A DNA stretch of 64,000 nucleotides from Robiginitomaculum sp. Lineage in GTDB: Bacteria > Pseudomonadota > Alphaproteobacteria > Caulobacterales > Maricaulaceae. The stretch lies in assembly GCA_021776525.1 (NCBI GenBank), contig JAJFFT010000001.1, forward strand, positions 62,001 to 126,000, read 5' to 3'. Positions 54,708 through 63,093 of the stretch are shown here, piece by piece. Under the pieces are notes generated by a model, which ran no database searches, was not told where the DNA came from, and saw only the letters and a list, made by a program, of their open reading frames with translations. The number at the start of each line of letters is the position of its first letter. The first letter of the stretch is position 1. The position numbers were made by a program, and so were the translations under genes.

Positions 54708-56533
54708 ATGCGCTTACCACATTACGAACTTTGATGTCGCTGGGGCCTCTCAATGTTTTACGTGTGGCGGTCTATCGATTGTCCCTCAAAGCCGGCATCC
54801 ATCCAGCGCAAAGGCTGCGGCGTGTTGCACCGGATGGTCCATTTTACGGTAACCCTCATAAAGGTGCCCCCAAGGGCGCTGTGGCACGCGACGACTGGAC
54901 AAATGGGCAGGCAGTCTATTTTGGCTTGCCATTGAAACTTGGCGCGGAACCGCCAGACTGGTTTGCCAATCCTTTCCGCGATGGTGTGAAAGCCGAAGCA
55001 AAAAAACCGTGGTGGGAAATTTCTGATTTTGATCCAGGCCTGGGCGACATAAAAACCGTTTGGGAAGCCTCACGCTTCGATTGGCTCATCGCTATGACGG
55101 AGCGGGCGGCGTTGGGCCATGACGACGATTTGGCGCGCCTAAACTTGTGGCTACAGGACTGGGTTCAAAACAACCCTCCTTATTGTGGTGTGAACTGGAA
55201 ATGCGGTCAGGAGGCATCCATCCGCGTTATGCATCTTGCCTTGTCGGCGCATATTCTCGGACAGGTAGAAAAGCCCGAATCTTCGTTGTTGGCACTCGTG
55301 AAGCTGCATCTTGAACGTATCGCACCAACGATGAGTTATGCCATTGGCCAGGCCAATAACCATGGTACCTCCGAAGCTGCGGCGCTTTATATTGGGGGCA
55401 GCTGGCTGGCCGCTCAGGGGGATGAACAAGGGCGCCGATGGCAATCAATCGGGCAAGGCTGGCTTGAAGAACGCGCCAGCACCTTGATTGAGGGAGATGG
55501 CACATTCAGCCAGTATTCCGTTAATTATCACAGGATGATGCTGGACACATATTCGTTTGCGCAATGCTGGCGTCAAAGTCTGGCTCTGCCTGAGCTCTCA
55601 CGCCAATGCCGCGAACGCCTTGCTGCTGCGACGAACTGGTTGGCGCAAATGGTCGACCCCGAAACTGGCTGGGCCCCCAACATTGGTGCTAATGACGGGG
55701 CGTTGGTGCTGAGGCTTACAAAGAGCGATGCGCGGGATTTCAGGCCGTCTGTTCAATTGGCTAGCGCATTATTTAGAAAGACTGTGGCCTACGACAAACC
55801 GGGCGTGTGGGACCAGCCGCTTACCTGGTTAAAAATAGAGCGCCCTCAGACAAAATCTATTCCTTTGGAAAGCATTACCCACGATCAAGGGGGGCTTCAC
55901 ATTTTGCGAAGTGAGCAGGCCGTCGCATATCTGCGTTATCCCAGATTTCGTTTCAGGCCAAGTCAGGCTGACGCTTTGCATTGTGATTTATGGGTCAATG
56001 GACAGAACATTGCGCGTGATGCCGGCACGTTCAGTTATAATAGCGGGCAAGAGGATTTGAACTATTTTTCTGGTACGCGCGCCCATAACACAGTCATGTT
56101 TGACGGGCGGGATCAAATGCCGCGTCTTGGGCGGTTTTTATTCGGGGGGTGGTTGAAGGCGCGGCGCGTCGAACCCGTTCGTCAAGAAGGGGTGGAGGTC
56201 ACTGCAACAGCGTCATACACGGATAATAAAGGGGCTGAGCATCAAAGAGATGTCTGCCTTGGACCGCGCCGCATGGTCTGTATTGATAGGATTTCAGGTT
56301 TTTCAGAACGTGCAATCCTGCGTTGGCGTCTTCAACCTGGTAAGTGGCAATTAAAAGAAGATGTCTTGCGGTCTGATGATATGGAATTGCGTATTTCCTG
56401 TGACGTTAAGCCATATAAAGTTCGGCTGACACAGGGCGAAGAGTCGCTATATTACCTGCAAAAAACCAAAATCCCGGTTTTGGAAATTGAGGTGGATAAG
56501 GCTGCTGTTTTGACATCAGAGTTTCGTTACTAA
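54704..56533 (+). CDS. Heparinase II/III-family protein
   Basis: A 609-residue protein with the (alpha/alpha) toroid plus beta-sheet layout of heparinase II/III-like lyases. GVNWKCGQEASIRVMH, QANNHGTSEAAALYIGGSWL, GDGTFSQYSVNYHRMMLD and, in the beta part, ALHCDLWVNGQNIARDAGTF with FSGTRAHNTVMFDGRDQM are characteristic. No signal peptide is evident, so it may act in the cytoplasm or leave by an unusual route. It could trim or modify a uronic-acid polymer made by this locus. Coupled to the bi-domain oxidoreductase by a four-base overlap. Confidence 0.85.
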   Translation: MNALTTLRTLMSLGPLNVLRVAVYRLSLKAGIHPAQRLRRVAPDGPFYGNPHKGAPKGAVARDDWTNGQAVYFGLPLKLGAEPPDWFANPFRDGVKAEAKKPWWEISDFDPGLGDIKTVWEASRFDWLIAMTERAALGHDDDLARLNLWLQDWVQNNPPYCGVNWKCGQEASIRVMHLALSAHILGQVEKPESSLLALVKLHLERIAPTMSYAIGQANNHGTSEAAALYIGGSWLAAQGDEQGRRWQSIGQGWLEERASTLIEGDGTFSQYSVNYHRMMLDTYSFAQCWRQSLALPELSRQCRERLAAATNWLAQMVDPETGWAPNIGANDGALVLRLTKSDARDFRPSVQLASALFRKTVAYDKPGVWDQPLTWLKIERPQTKSIPLESITHDQGGLHILRSEQAVAYLRYPRFRFRPSQADALHCDLWVNGQNIARDAGTFSYNSGQEDLNYFSGTRAHNTVMFDGRDQMPRLGRFLFGGWLKARRVEPVRQEGVEVTATASYTDNKGAEHQRDVCLGPRRMVCIDRISGFSERAILRWRLQPGKWQLKEDVLRSDDMELRISCDVKPYKVRLTQGEESLYYLQKTKIPVLEIEVDKAAVLTSEFRY

Positions 56534-56534
56534 A

Positions 56535-57755
56535 ATGCAGATTTTATACTTTCACCAGCACTTTTCTACGCCAAAAGGGGCCACTGGCATCCGCTCCTAT
56601 CAAATGGCACAAGGCCTGTTACGCCACGGGCATGAAGTGACCATGGTTTGCGGGAGCTATTATAGCGGCAACACAGGACTTGATGGAGTCTTTAGACGCG
56701 GCCGCAGGGAAGGTCTGGTGAATGGAATTCGGGTGATCGAGTTTGACCTTGGCTATGATAATGCAGATGGGTTTTTCAGTCGCTCCAGTACGTTCATGAA
56801 GTTCTCTCTCGCCAGCATTGGTCTGGCAATGCGAGAGAAATACGATATTGCATTTGCGACGACGACGCCGTTAACGGCAGGTATCCCAGGCATTTTTGCA
56901 CGGTGGTTCAGACGCAAACCCTTCGTGTTTGAAGTCCGTGATTTGTGGCCTGAGTTACCGCGCGAGATGGGGGTCATCACCAATCCCGTTATTCTTTGGG
57001 CTATGGGCGTGTTGGAGTGGGTGTCTTATCGTTCTGCACACCGTTGCGTGGCCTTATCTCCAGGTATTCTGGAAGGTATAGCGCGATGCGGCGTACCACA
57101 CCGCCGCATTACTATGGTGCCCAATGGGTGTGATATTGAGATATTTTCAAATGCGGACATTACCCCATGGCGTCCGACCGGTGTTGCAGAAGATGATTTT
57201 CTGGCGATTTATACGGGGACACACGGACAGGCAAACGGGCTTCACGCCATATTGAATGCTGCCGATGTGCTGCAAAGACGCGGCCGAAAAGACATTAAGA
57301 TCGTTTTGGTTGGCGATGGAAAGTTGAAGCAGGATTTGCAAGACCGCGCCGTGGCCTTAAAGCTGAAGAACCTGATATTTTGCCCACCTGTTCCCACGAC
57401 AGAACTGGCCGGATTGATGAAGGCCGCAGACATAGGCATGCAATGCCTCGATAATGTACCGGCCTTTTATAAGGGCACATCTCCAAATAAGTTTTTCGAT
57501 TATATTGCCGCGGGGCTTCCCGTTTTGAACAACTATCCGGGGTGGTTGGCAGGTTTAATCGAAGACAACCAATGCGGCTGGGCCGTCCCGCCAGATGATG
57601 CAGAGCAGTTTGCAGACGCGCTAGAAGATGCCGCCGACATGAGTGTTGGTGATTTGGCGCAAAAAGGCGATAATGCGGCTGCTCTGGCGGCACGTGATTT
57701 TAACCGTTCGGACTTGGCAGAGAACTGGGTCCAGTGGGTTGTCGGGGGGAGGTAA
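56535..57755 (+). CDS. Glycosyltransferase family 4 (WbuB-like)
   Basis: A 406-residue GT-B enzyme. YFHQHFSTPKGATGIRSYQMA opens the protein as in WbuB/FucNAc-transferase-like enzymes; FEVRDLWPELPREMG, PNGCDIEIF, FLAIYTGTHGQANGL, ILVGDGKLKQ (here VLVGDGKLK) and GTSPNKFFDYIAAGLPVL with the ExxE-like region near the end follow. It starts one base after the heparinase stop and overlaps the next gene by one base. Donor unknown. Confidence 0.9.
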   Translation: MQILYFHQHFSTPKGATGIRSYQMAQGLLRHGHEVTMVCGSYYSGNTGLDGVFRRGRREGLVNGIRVIEFDLGYDNADGFFSRSSTFMKFSLASIGLAMREKYDIAFATTTPLTAGIPGIFARWFRRKPFVFEVRDLWPELPREMGVITNPVILWAMGVLEWVSYRSAHRCVALSPGILEGIARCGVPHRRITMVPNGCDIEIFSNADITPWRPTGVAEDDFLAIYTGTHGQANGLHAILNAADVLQRRGRKDIKIVLVGDGKLKQDLQDRAVALKLKNLIFCPPVPTTELAGLMKAADIGMQCLDNVPAFYKGTSPNKFFDYIAAGLPVLNNYPGWLAGLIEDNQCGWAVPPDDAEQFADALEDAADMSVGDLAQKGDNAAALAARDFNRSDLAENWVQWVVGGR

Positions 57756-59113
57756 TGCAAAGATTACTCAGCGTAAATGGCTGGTGGCTCTCTATTGCCA
57801 GTGTCGTTTTTTTATTTAGCGCCCATTGGATGTATGGGGCAAATACGAACGCCTTAGCCGTATTTTTTTCACTTTTAGCCTTTTTGCTTTGCCTTATTGC
57901 GCTTGTGGCAGCCTCTAATGTGCAATGGATTTTTGCGGCGCCCGGACTAAAATCTCTTGCCTTGCTTTTTGGCCTGTTACTGATCTTTGTGGGGCTGCAA
58001 CTTACCCCTTATTTACCCGGCGGGGCACACCCCTTTTGGGCCTGGGCTGATGCTCGCGGCAGTTTGACCCTCGACCGTGATGCGACCATACGAGAATTGG
58101 CTAAGTTGGGGGCGTTAGGCGCTGTTTTTGTCACGGGCCTGATTATCGGCGCTGATGATCGGCGTGCCACATTGTTTTTCAAGACGATGATCGGGATTGG
58201 CGTACTCTTCGCCCTTTGGGCGTTTGTGACATATATTTCAACAGCAAATCAGGCCCCCAATGGTTATGCTCGACGGTTCATACGGCTGCATGCTAATTTT
58301 CAATCAGCAAACAATGCGGCTGTCCTGCTGGGAATGCTGGGCCTTATCTCTCTGGCCGCCATTATCCGTGTCGCAAAGAAAGTTGCATCAGCATCATCTG
58401 GGCTGTTCCAGTTTCTAGAACATTTTGTCAGTCGCTCACCAGTAAGCCTGATCGGATTGTTGTTGTCGCTGATCTTACTTATGCTCACCGCATCAAGAGG
58501 CGGGATACTGGCCAGTACATTTGCTGTGTTTGTTTTTATCGGGTGGGAACTTTCGCGCAGTCAAGGACGGGCAGGGGGCGGCAAAAACGCTATTGGTGCC
58601 TTTATTTTGGTCTCAGGCTTACTGAGTCTCGCGGTTATAGTCTCGGGTGATTTGGTCGTTGAACGCTTTACAACCGCAAGGCTGGGTGATGCAAACCGCC
58701 TTGAAACTTTCACAGCGCACTGGAGAGCCATCAGCGCGGCGCTCTGGACGGGTTATGGAATGGGCACCTTTTATCTGGTCAATGACACATTGATGAACGT
58801 GCAAAACTGGGTTTTTGTGAACAATATTGGCGCCATGCACAATGTGTATCTCCAATGGCTTGAAGAGGGGGGGCTTATTGGCGCTTTCTTCATGTGGAGC
58901 TTGTTGGGGGGTATTATATGGTCAATCTTTATGGGGCTAAGGCGTCGCCGAAGAATGCGCACCTGGATACGGTCTGTGTTGTGCATTACTCTGTTGTTAT
59001 TGTTGCATGGTTTTGTTGATTACAGCCTGCAAGTCCCGTCTATCTCAATGAGCTGGGCTATGCTTTTGGGGGTGGGTTTTGGACTTGGCACTGTGCGCCC
59101 CATAGAGGCCTGA
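57755..59113 (+). CDS. O-antigen ligase / polymerase-like membrane protein
   Basis: A 452-residue membrane protein with about 12 segments of the Wzy_C/WaaL kind, which joins polysaccharide to lipid A core or polymerises repeat units in the periplasm. SLILLMLTASRGGILAS carries the SRGG motif of the family, and WTGYGMGTFYLV with HNVYLQWLEEGGLIG is the ligase-type loop with its His. ATG 57755 lies in TAATG and has GGGAGG before it; the frame from 57734 is rejected. A second polymerase-like gene lies at 43207. Confidence 0.88.
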   Translation: MQRLLSVNGWWLSIASVVFLFSAHWMYGANTNALAVFFSLLAFLLCLIALVAASNVQWIFAAPGLKSLALLFGLLLIFVGLQLTPYLPGGAHPFWAWADARGSLTLDRDATIRELAKLGALGAVFVTGLIIGADDRRATLFFKTMIGIGVLFALWAFVTYISTANQAPNGYARRFIRLHANFQSANNAAVLLGMLGLISLAAIIRVAKKVASASSGLFQFLEHFVSRSPVSLIGLLLSLILLMLTASRGGILASTFAVFVFIGWELSRSQGRAGGGKNAIGAFILVSGLLSLAVIVSGDLVVERFTTARLGDANRLETFTAHWRAISAALWTGYGMGTFYLVNDTLMNVQNWVFVNNIGAMHNVYLQWLEEGGLIGAFFMWSLLGGIIWSIFMGLRRRRRMRTWIRSVLCITLLLLLHGFVDYSLQVPSISMSWAMLLGVGFGLGTVRPIEA

Positions 59114-59156
59114 TTGCCAGATAAGTTTGAGCCAATACAGCCTCTATCCGTATCAG

Positions 59157-60170
59157 CTAAGCGTTGTAATATTCGCGATACCAATCCACAAAAGTGCGTA
59201 CGCCATCGCTTAGGCTGGTTTGCGGCCGATAGCCTGTCAGCCGTTTTAACAGCGATGTATCAGCCCAGGTTGCAAGTACGTCGCCTTTTTGAATATCCAT
59301 ATAATTGTGGATGGCCTTTTTGCCCAAGGCGGATTCCAGTGCCTCAATAAAATCAAGCAAACGTACTTTTTCAGAATTGCCGATATTAACGACCCGGTAT
59401 GGTGCTACCGGGCTGAGACTATCGCCTTGCGGAATATCTTTTGAGGATTTTTGGCGCTCAGGTACGGCGTCAATCAGCAGTCTTATGCCCCAAACCAGAT
59501 CCCCGACATAGGTAAAGTCACGGTACATGTTTCCGTGATTATAAACATCGATTGGCCTGTCTTTCAGTATGGCATCTGTAAACTTGAAATAGGCCATGTC
59601 CGGGCGTCCCCACGGTCCGTAGACGGTGAAAAACCGAAACATGGTTGTCGGCAGGTTCCACAAATGTGCATAAGAATGCGCCATTGCTTCGCCGGCTTTT
59701 TTAGTGGCGGCATAAATGGTCATTTGATGGTCTGTTTTTTGCATTTCGCTATAGGGCATTTCTTCGTTGGCACCATAGACAGAGGATGTCGAGGCCATCA
59801 ACAAATGCTCAACTTTTAGCGCGCGGGCGCACTCCATAACATTAAACGTGCCGAGCACATTGGTGTTGATATATGCGCGAGGATTATCCAGAGAATAACG
59901 CACCCCTGCCTGTGCCGCCAAGTGGATGATAATATCGGGCTGTTGCGTATTACACAGGCTCTGCAATGCCTCAAAATCTTCCAGCATCCCCACAGTACAG
60001 GAAAACCTGTCGTATTGTTGCAGAATTTGGTGGCGGCGTTCTTTCAGGCGAACATCGTAATAATCGTTCATGGCGTCAAAGCCGACAACACGAAACCCCT
60101 CATCAAGTAAAAGCTTGCAAAGGTGGAACCCTATAAAACCAGCTGAACCGGTAACCATGATTGTGCGCAT
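59157..60170 (-). CDS. UDP-glucuronate 4-epimerase-like SDR
   Basis: A 337-residue extended SDR. VTGSAGFIGFHLCKLLL is the NAD loop, LAAQAGVRYSLDNPRAYINTN, STSSVYGANEEMP with the Ser, YAATKKAGEAMAHSY with Tyr-x3-Lys, and FRFFTVYGPWGRPDMAYFKF follow; this last stretch is typical of UDP-GlcA 4-epimerases (LpsL/CapI kind). It should provide UDP-galacturonate. It is convergent with the ligase gene and divergent from the gene at 60371. Confidence 0.9.
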   Translation of the reverse strand: MRTIMVTGSAGFIGFHLCKLLLDEGFRVVGFDAMNDYYDVRLKERRHQILQQYDRFSCTVGMLEDFEALQSLCNTQQPDIIIHLAAQAGVRYSLDNPRAYINTNVLGTFNVMECARALKVEHLLMASTSSVYGANEEMPYSEMQKTDHQMTIYAATKKAGEAMAHSYAHLWNLPTTMFRFFTVYGPWGRPDMAYFKFTDAILKDRPIDVYNHGNMYRDFTYVGDLVWGIRLLIDAVPERQKSSKDIPQGDSLSPVAPYRVVNIGNSEKVRLLDFIEALESALGKKAIHNYMDIQKGDVLATWADTSLLKRLTGYRPQTSLSDGVRTFVDWYREYYNA

Positions 60171-60370
60171 TGGTGTTCCTTAGAGGATTTCACTTGCATA
60201 TCTGTGTCTTGATGGGTTTTAACGTTTATAGCAACGCAGGGCGAGCGGCAACGCAATGCAAACGTTTACAATACCAGACGCGAGGATGAGGGCGCTTCAC
60301 GGGTGGCCGCACGTATAAATTACAACTGTTTTTGCAAAACATACGAATGCGGTAAAGCATTAAGGTCGTA

Positions 60371-61843
60371 ATGTTTTCGCAATGTATGGATTGGTTTGAG
60401 CTATTGTTGCATTTGCTTGTGACCAGCAAATGGCGTATAGGTCTGTACGGCATTATGTTGGTGTGTAAGGCTGTGGGGACAAAACTAATTGCACCGGTTT
60501 GTGTTGAGTATGTGGGGACTGGGAAATTGAACAGAGCGGTTTTAAGCCAACTGTCACAGCGAGAGCTGTCAGGCAGGTCGCCATTTGTGCTGCGCCTTCG
60601 CTTTCAACTTCTGGGCGGGTTGTTTTTTGCAACGGTGCTGCCGTCTCTCTTGCAATTTGTGATCAGCCAGAAAATCTCTATCGCAATTGGTGGCACGCCT
60701 CTGGCCTCGACATTGGCGTTATTGGCTGGGTTTTATATCCTCAAACGGCTCACGGTTTATCCGGGCATCAGAGGTGGTTTTTATATTATCCCGATCTTCT
60801 CGGTTGTGTATGCGATTGTGATGGCCGTATGGTTTTTCTTGCGTCTGGATTATAGCCGGTTGATGTTTGGTGTGAGCTTTGTCTCCACAATCAGTTGGTT
60901 CTATTTTGTCAGGTTTTTAACGTCTAAATACCAGCGGCAATTGTTTGCTATTGTGCCACAGGGCAGGGCCAGATCTGTGTCTGCTCTGACGAGTATGGAT
61001 TGGACAATGTTGACCAAATCCCAAACAAAAGTGTCTGAACTGCCATCGGGCTGCAACGCTGTTCTTGCTGATTTCAATTCTGATATCAGCGAGGATTGGC
61101 AGCGCTTTTTGGCGCAATGTGCATTGCACGGCATACCGGTTTTTGATTATCGCCAGGTGCGCGAATCCCTGACCGGCAAGGTCCGTATTGAACATATTTC
61201 TGAAAACACTCTGGGGACTTTGGTTCCCAACGCCATTTATATGAAGTTGAAAATTCTGGTCGATTTTGTTGCAGCACTTGTTGTGGCTGTTTTCATCTTA
61301 CCGATGCTGGTCCTTCTTGCTGTGATGGTAAAGCTGAGTTGCCCTGGGCCGGTTCTCTTTCGGCAAACGCGGATAGGTTATCGCGGCAAGCCTTTCACCT
61401 GTTACAAGTTCAGGACCATGGTTGCGCAGACTGAGGCACCGGATGGGGTGGACGTCTCTAGCCGCGAAGCTGCAATGACCAAAAAGCACGACCCCCGCAT
61501 CACGGCGATGGGCTCTTTTTTGCGTAAAACGCGGTGTGATGAACTGCCGCAAATTATCAACATTCTTAAGGGTGAAATGAGCTGGATAGGGCCGCGCCCT
61601 GAAGCCGCCGTCCTGTCGACATGGTATGAAGATAAGCTCTCATTCTATAGCTACCGCCACGTCGTACGCCCCGGCATAACGGGTTGGGCACAGGTTAATC
61701 AGGGGCATGTCGTTGAAATTGAAGATGTTGATCTGAAGCTGCAATACGATTTTTATTATATCAAAAATTACTCGCCCTGGCTTGATCTCATTATCTTGTT
61801 TTTGACCATAAAAACCATTTTTACAGGCAGCGGCGCAAAATAG
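60371..61843 (+). CDS. Polyprenyl glycosylphosphotransferase (WbaP/WcaJ-type)
   Basis: A 490-residue initiating sugar-phosphate transferase. The N-terminal ~190 residues hold four or five membrane segments; a short Rossmann-like part follows; the C-terminal PF02397-type catalytic domain has FRQTRIGYRGKPFTCYKFRT, KKHDPRITAMGSFLRKTRCDEL, PQIINILKGEMSWIGPRPE and RPGITGWAQVNQGH. Starts a chain on undecaprenyl phosphate with a hexose- or HexNAc-phosphate. It is the larger counterpart of the enzyme at 51229. Confidence 0.92.
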   Translation: MFSQCMDWFELLLHLLVTSKWRIGLYGIMLVCKAVGTKLIAPVCVEYVGTGKLNRAVLSQLSQRELSGRSPFVLRLRFQLLGGLFFATVLPSLLQFVISQKISIAIGGTPLASTLALLAGFYILKRLTVYPGIRGGFYIIPIFSVVYAIVMAVWFFLRLDYSRLMFGVSFVSTISWFYFVRFLTSKYQRQLFAIVPQGRARSVSALTSMDWTMLTKSQTKVSELPSGCNAVLADFNSDISEDWQRFLAQCALHGIPVFDYRQVRESLTGKVRIEHISENTLGTLVPNAIYMKLKILVDFVAALVVAVFILPMLVLLAVMVKLSCPGPVLFRQTRIGYRGKPFTCYKFRTMVAQTEAPDGVDVSSREAAMTKKHDPRITAMGSFLRKTRCDELPQIINILKGEMSWIGPRPEAAVLSTWYEDKLSFYSYRHVVRPGITGWAQVNQGHVVEIEDVDLKLQYDFYYIKNYSPWLDLIILFLTIKTIFTGSGAK

Positions 61844-61997
61844 GTCGCAGGCATTTTTCATCACCGGTTGTGTTGCTATGACGGCTGAATAGAAAACACA
61901 GTGTGTAAAAGAATTTGAAATTTCCATGATTGCCAGCCCTGTGGTCAGGGCTTAAAAACAGCTATGGAATCACACCAGTACACGATGTTTTTTTAAA

Positions 61998-62648
61998 GTG
62001 AATGTGCTGCAAAGGTATATTCAGAAGCCGGGCGGTCTGACGCGCTTGGTATTCTTGGCGCTTTGCCTGATTGCTTTGGGTTTTATCTATCCATCCCTAA
62101 AGAATGAGATTCGTGCATCCACAGCGCGCAATGCGCTTGAAAACTTTGCACTCGCCGATGTGGAAAAGCGTGCAGAATTATTGAGCACAGCGGCGCGCGC
62201 ACTAACGCCATATGGGCCGACAGGCGAGCTTTATGACCTTGCTGCCCAGCTTGAGCTATTAGAAACACCTCTTGAGGCGAACGCCGCCAAGGCCCTGACA
62301 TGGCGTGCCTTGGGCCAAAGCCCAAATCGTGCAGAAAGCTGGGCGAGGCTGGCCTATATTGAGCTGTTAAGTGAGGGCAAGCTGACGGATGAGGCTGTGA
62401 CTTATCTTGATCACTCATTTGTTGTGGAACCTGCCGGGTACAAGCAATTTATGGTGTGGCGATTGAACTTTGCTTTTACACATTGGCAGGCATTGCCCGC
62501 GGGTCTTCAAAAAACTGTCTTGCGATCCTTACGTATGGCGGCCGAATGGCGTGGTGATGACTTTGCTCTGGAACTGGTGGAAAACAGCAAAAACCTAGAT
62601 TTACTCGCACAGGCGCAAGACGTCTTGCAGGTCAACGCAGGCCGTTAA
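61998..62648 (+). CDS. TPR-like membrane-anchored protein
   Basis: A 216-residue protein with one N-terminal membrane segment (LVFLALCLIALGFIYPSL, about 16-33) and an Ala/Leu-rich helical domain resembling TPR repeats (ANAAKALTWRALGQSPNRAESWARLAYIEL). It follows the initiating transferase and may help assemble or regulate the polysaccharide machinery. Start GTG 61998. Family not recognised. Confidence 0.65.
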   Translation: MNVLQRYIQKPGGLTRLVFLALCLIALGFIYPSLKNEIRASTARNALENFALADVEKRAELLSTAARALTPYGPTGELYDLAAQLELLETPLEANAAKALTWRALGQSPNRAESWARLAYIELLSEGKLTDEAVTYLDHSFVVEPAGYKQFMVWRLNFAFTHWQALPAGLQKTVLRSLRMAAEWRGDDFALELVENSKNLDLLAQAQDVLQVNAGR

Positions 62649-62777
62649 ATACGTGCCTGTACGGGTGATGCGCTTTGGCGGGCACGCATATTTAGGCTTT
62701 TTTATCCATATCCCGATAACAATGGTCAATCTTATGGGGTTATGACGTGGTGTAGAGAAACAATCAGGAGAAGTTCA

Positions 62778-63044
62778 ATGGCGCGTTTAGCACATGAAGA
62801 TGCTTCGGTTAGTCCCGATCCGTCCATTGACCGTCATGCCTTGAGTGATGTCTCCAAGACCCCAGGGGTTCGCGCCTCCCACTCTCCGGCACGCGCATTA
62901 TTAGAACATGTTGCTGCCCAGCATATGGTGTCAGCAGACCATCCAGCCGAAATATGGTCACTGGGGCGCGCTTTCAGACTGATCATCATGAGCTGCCTGC
63001 TGTTCTGGTCCAGTGTCTATCTTATTGGTGCCGCCGTTTTTTAA
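62778..63044 (+). CDS. Small protein with C-terminal membrane segment
   Basis: An 88-residue protein of unknown role: a polar N-terminus (HEDASVSPDPSIDRHALSD), then one membrane segment at the C-terminus (LIIMSCLLFWSSVYLIGAAVF). AGGAG precedes ATG 62778 at a good distance, whereas the frame from 62742 adds 12 residues without a site. It stands alone between the polysaccharide locus and the permease. Confidence 0.6.
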   Translation: MARLAHEDASVSPDPSIDRHALSDVSKTPGVRASHSPARALLEHVAAQHMVSADHPAEIWSLGRAFRLIIMSCLLFWSSVYLIGAAVF

Positions 63045-63093
63045 AATGCGCTGGCTGAATTGCTGACACCTGACCCGTCAACCCGGTTAATAT

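Noticed and set aside
61940..61960. Hairpin AGCCCTG-TGGT-CAGGGCT after the sugar transferase
   Set aside because: A perfect stem but followed by TTAAAAAC rather than a T-run, so not called as a terminator.
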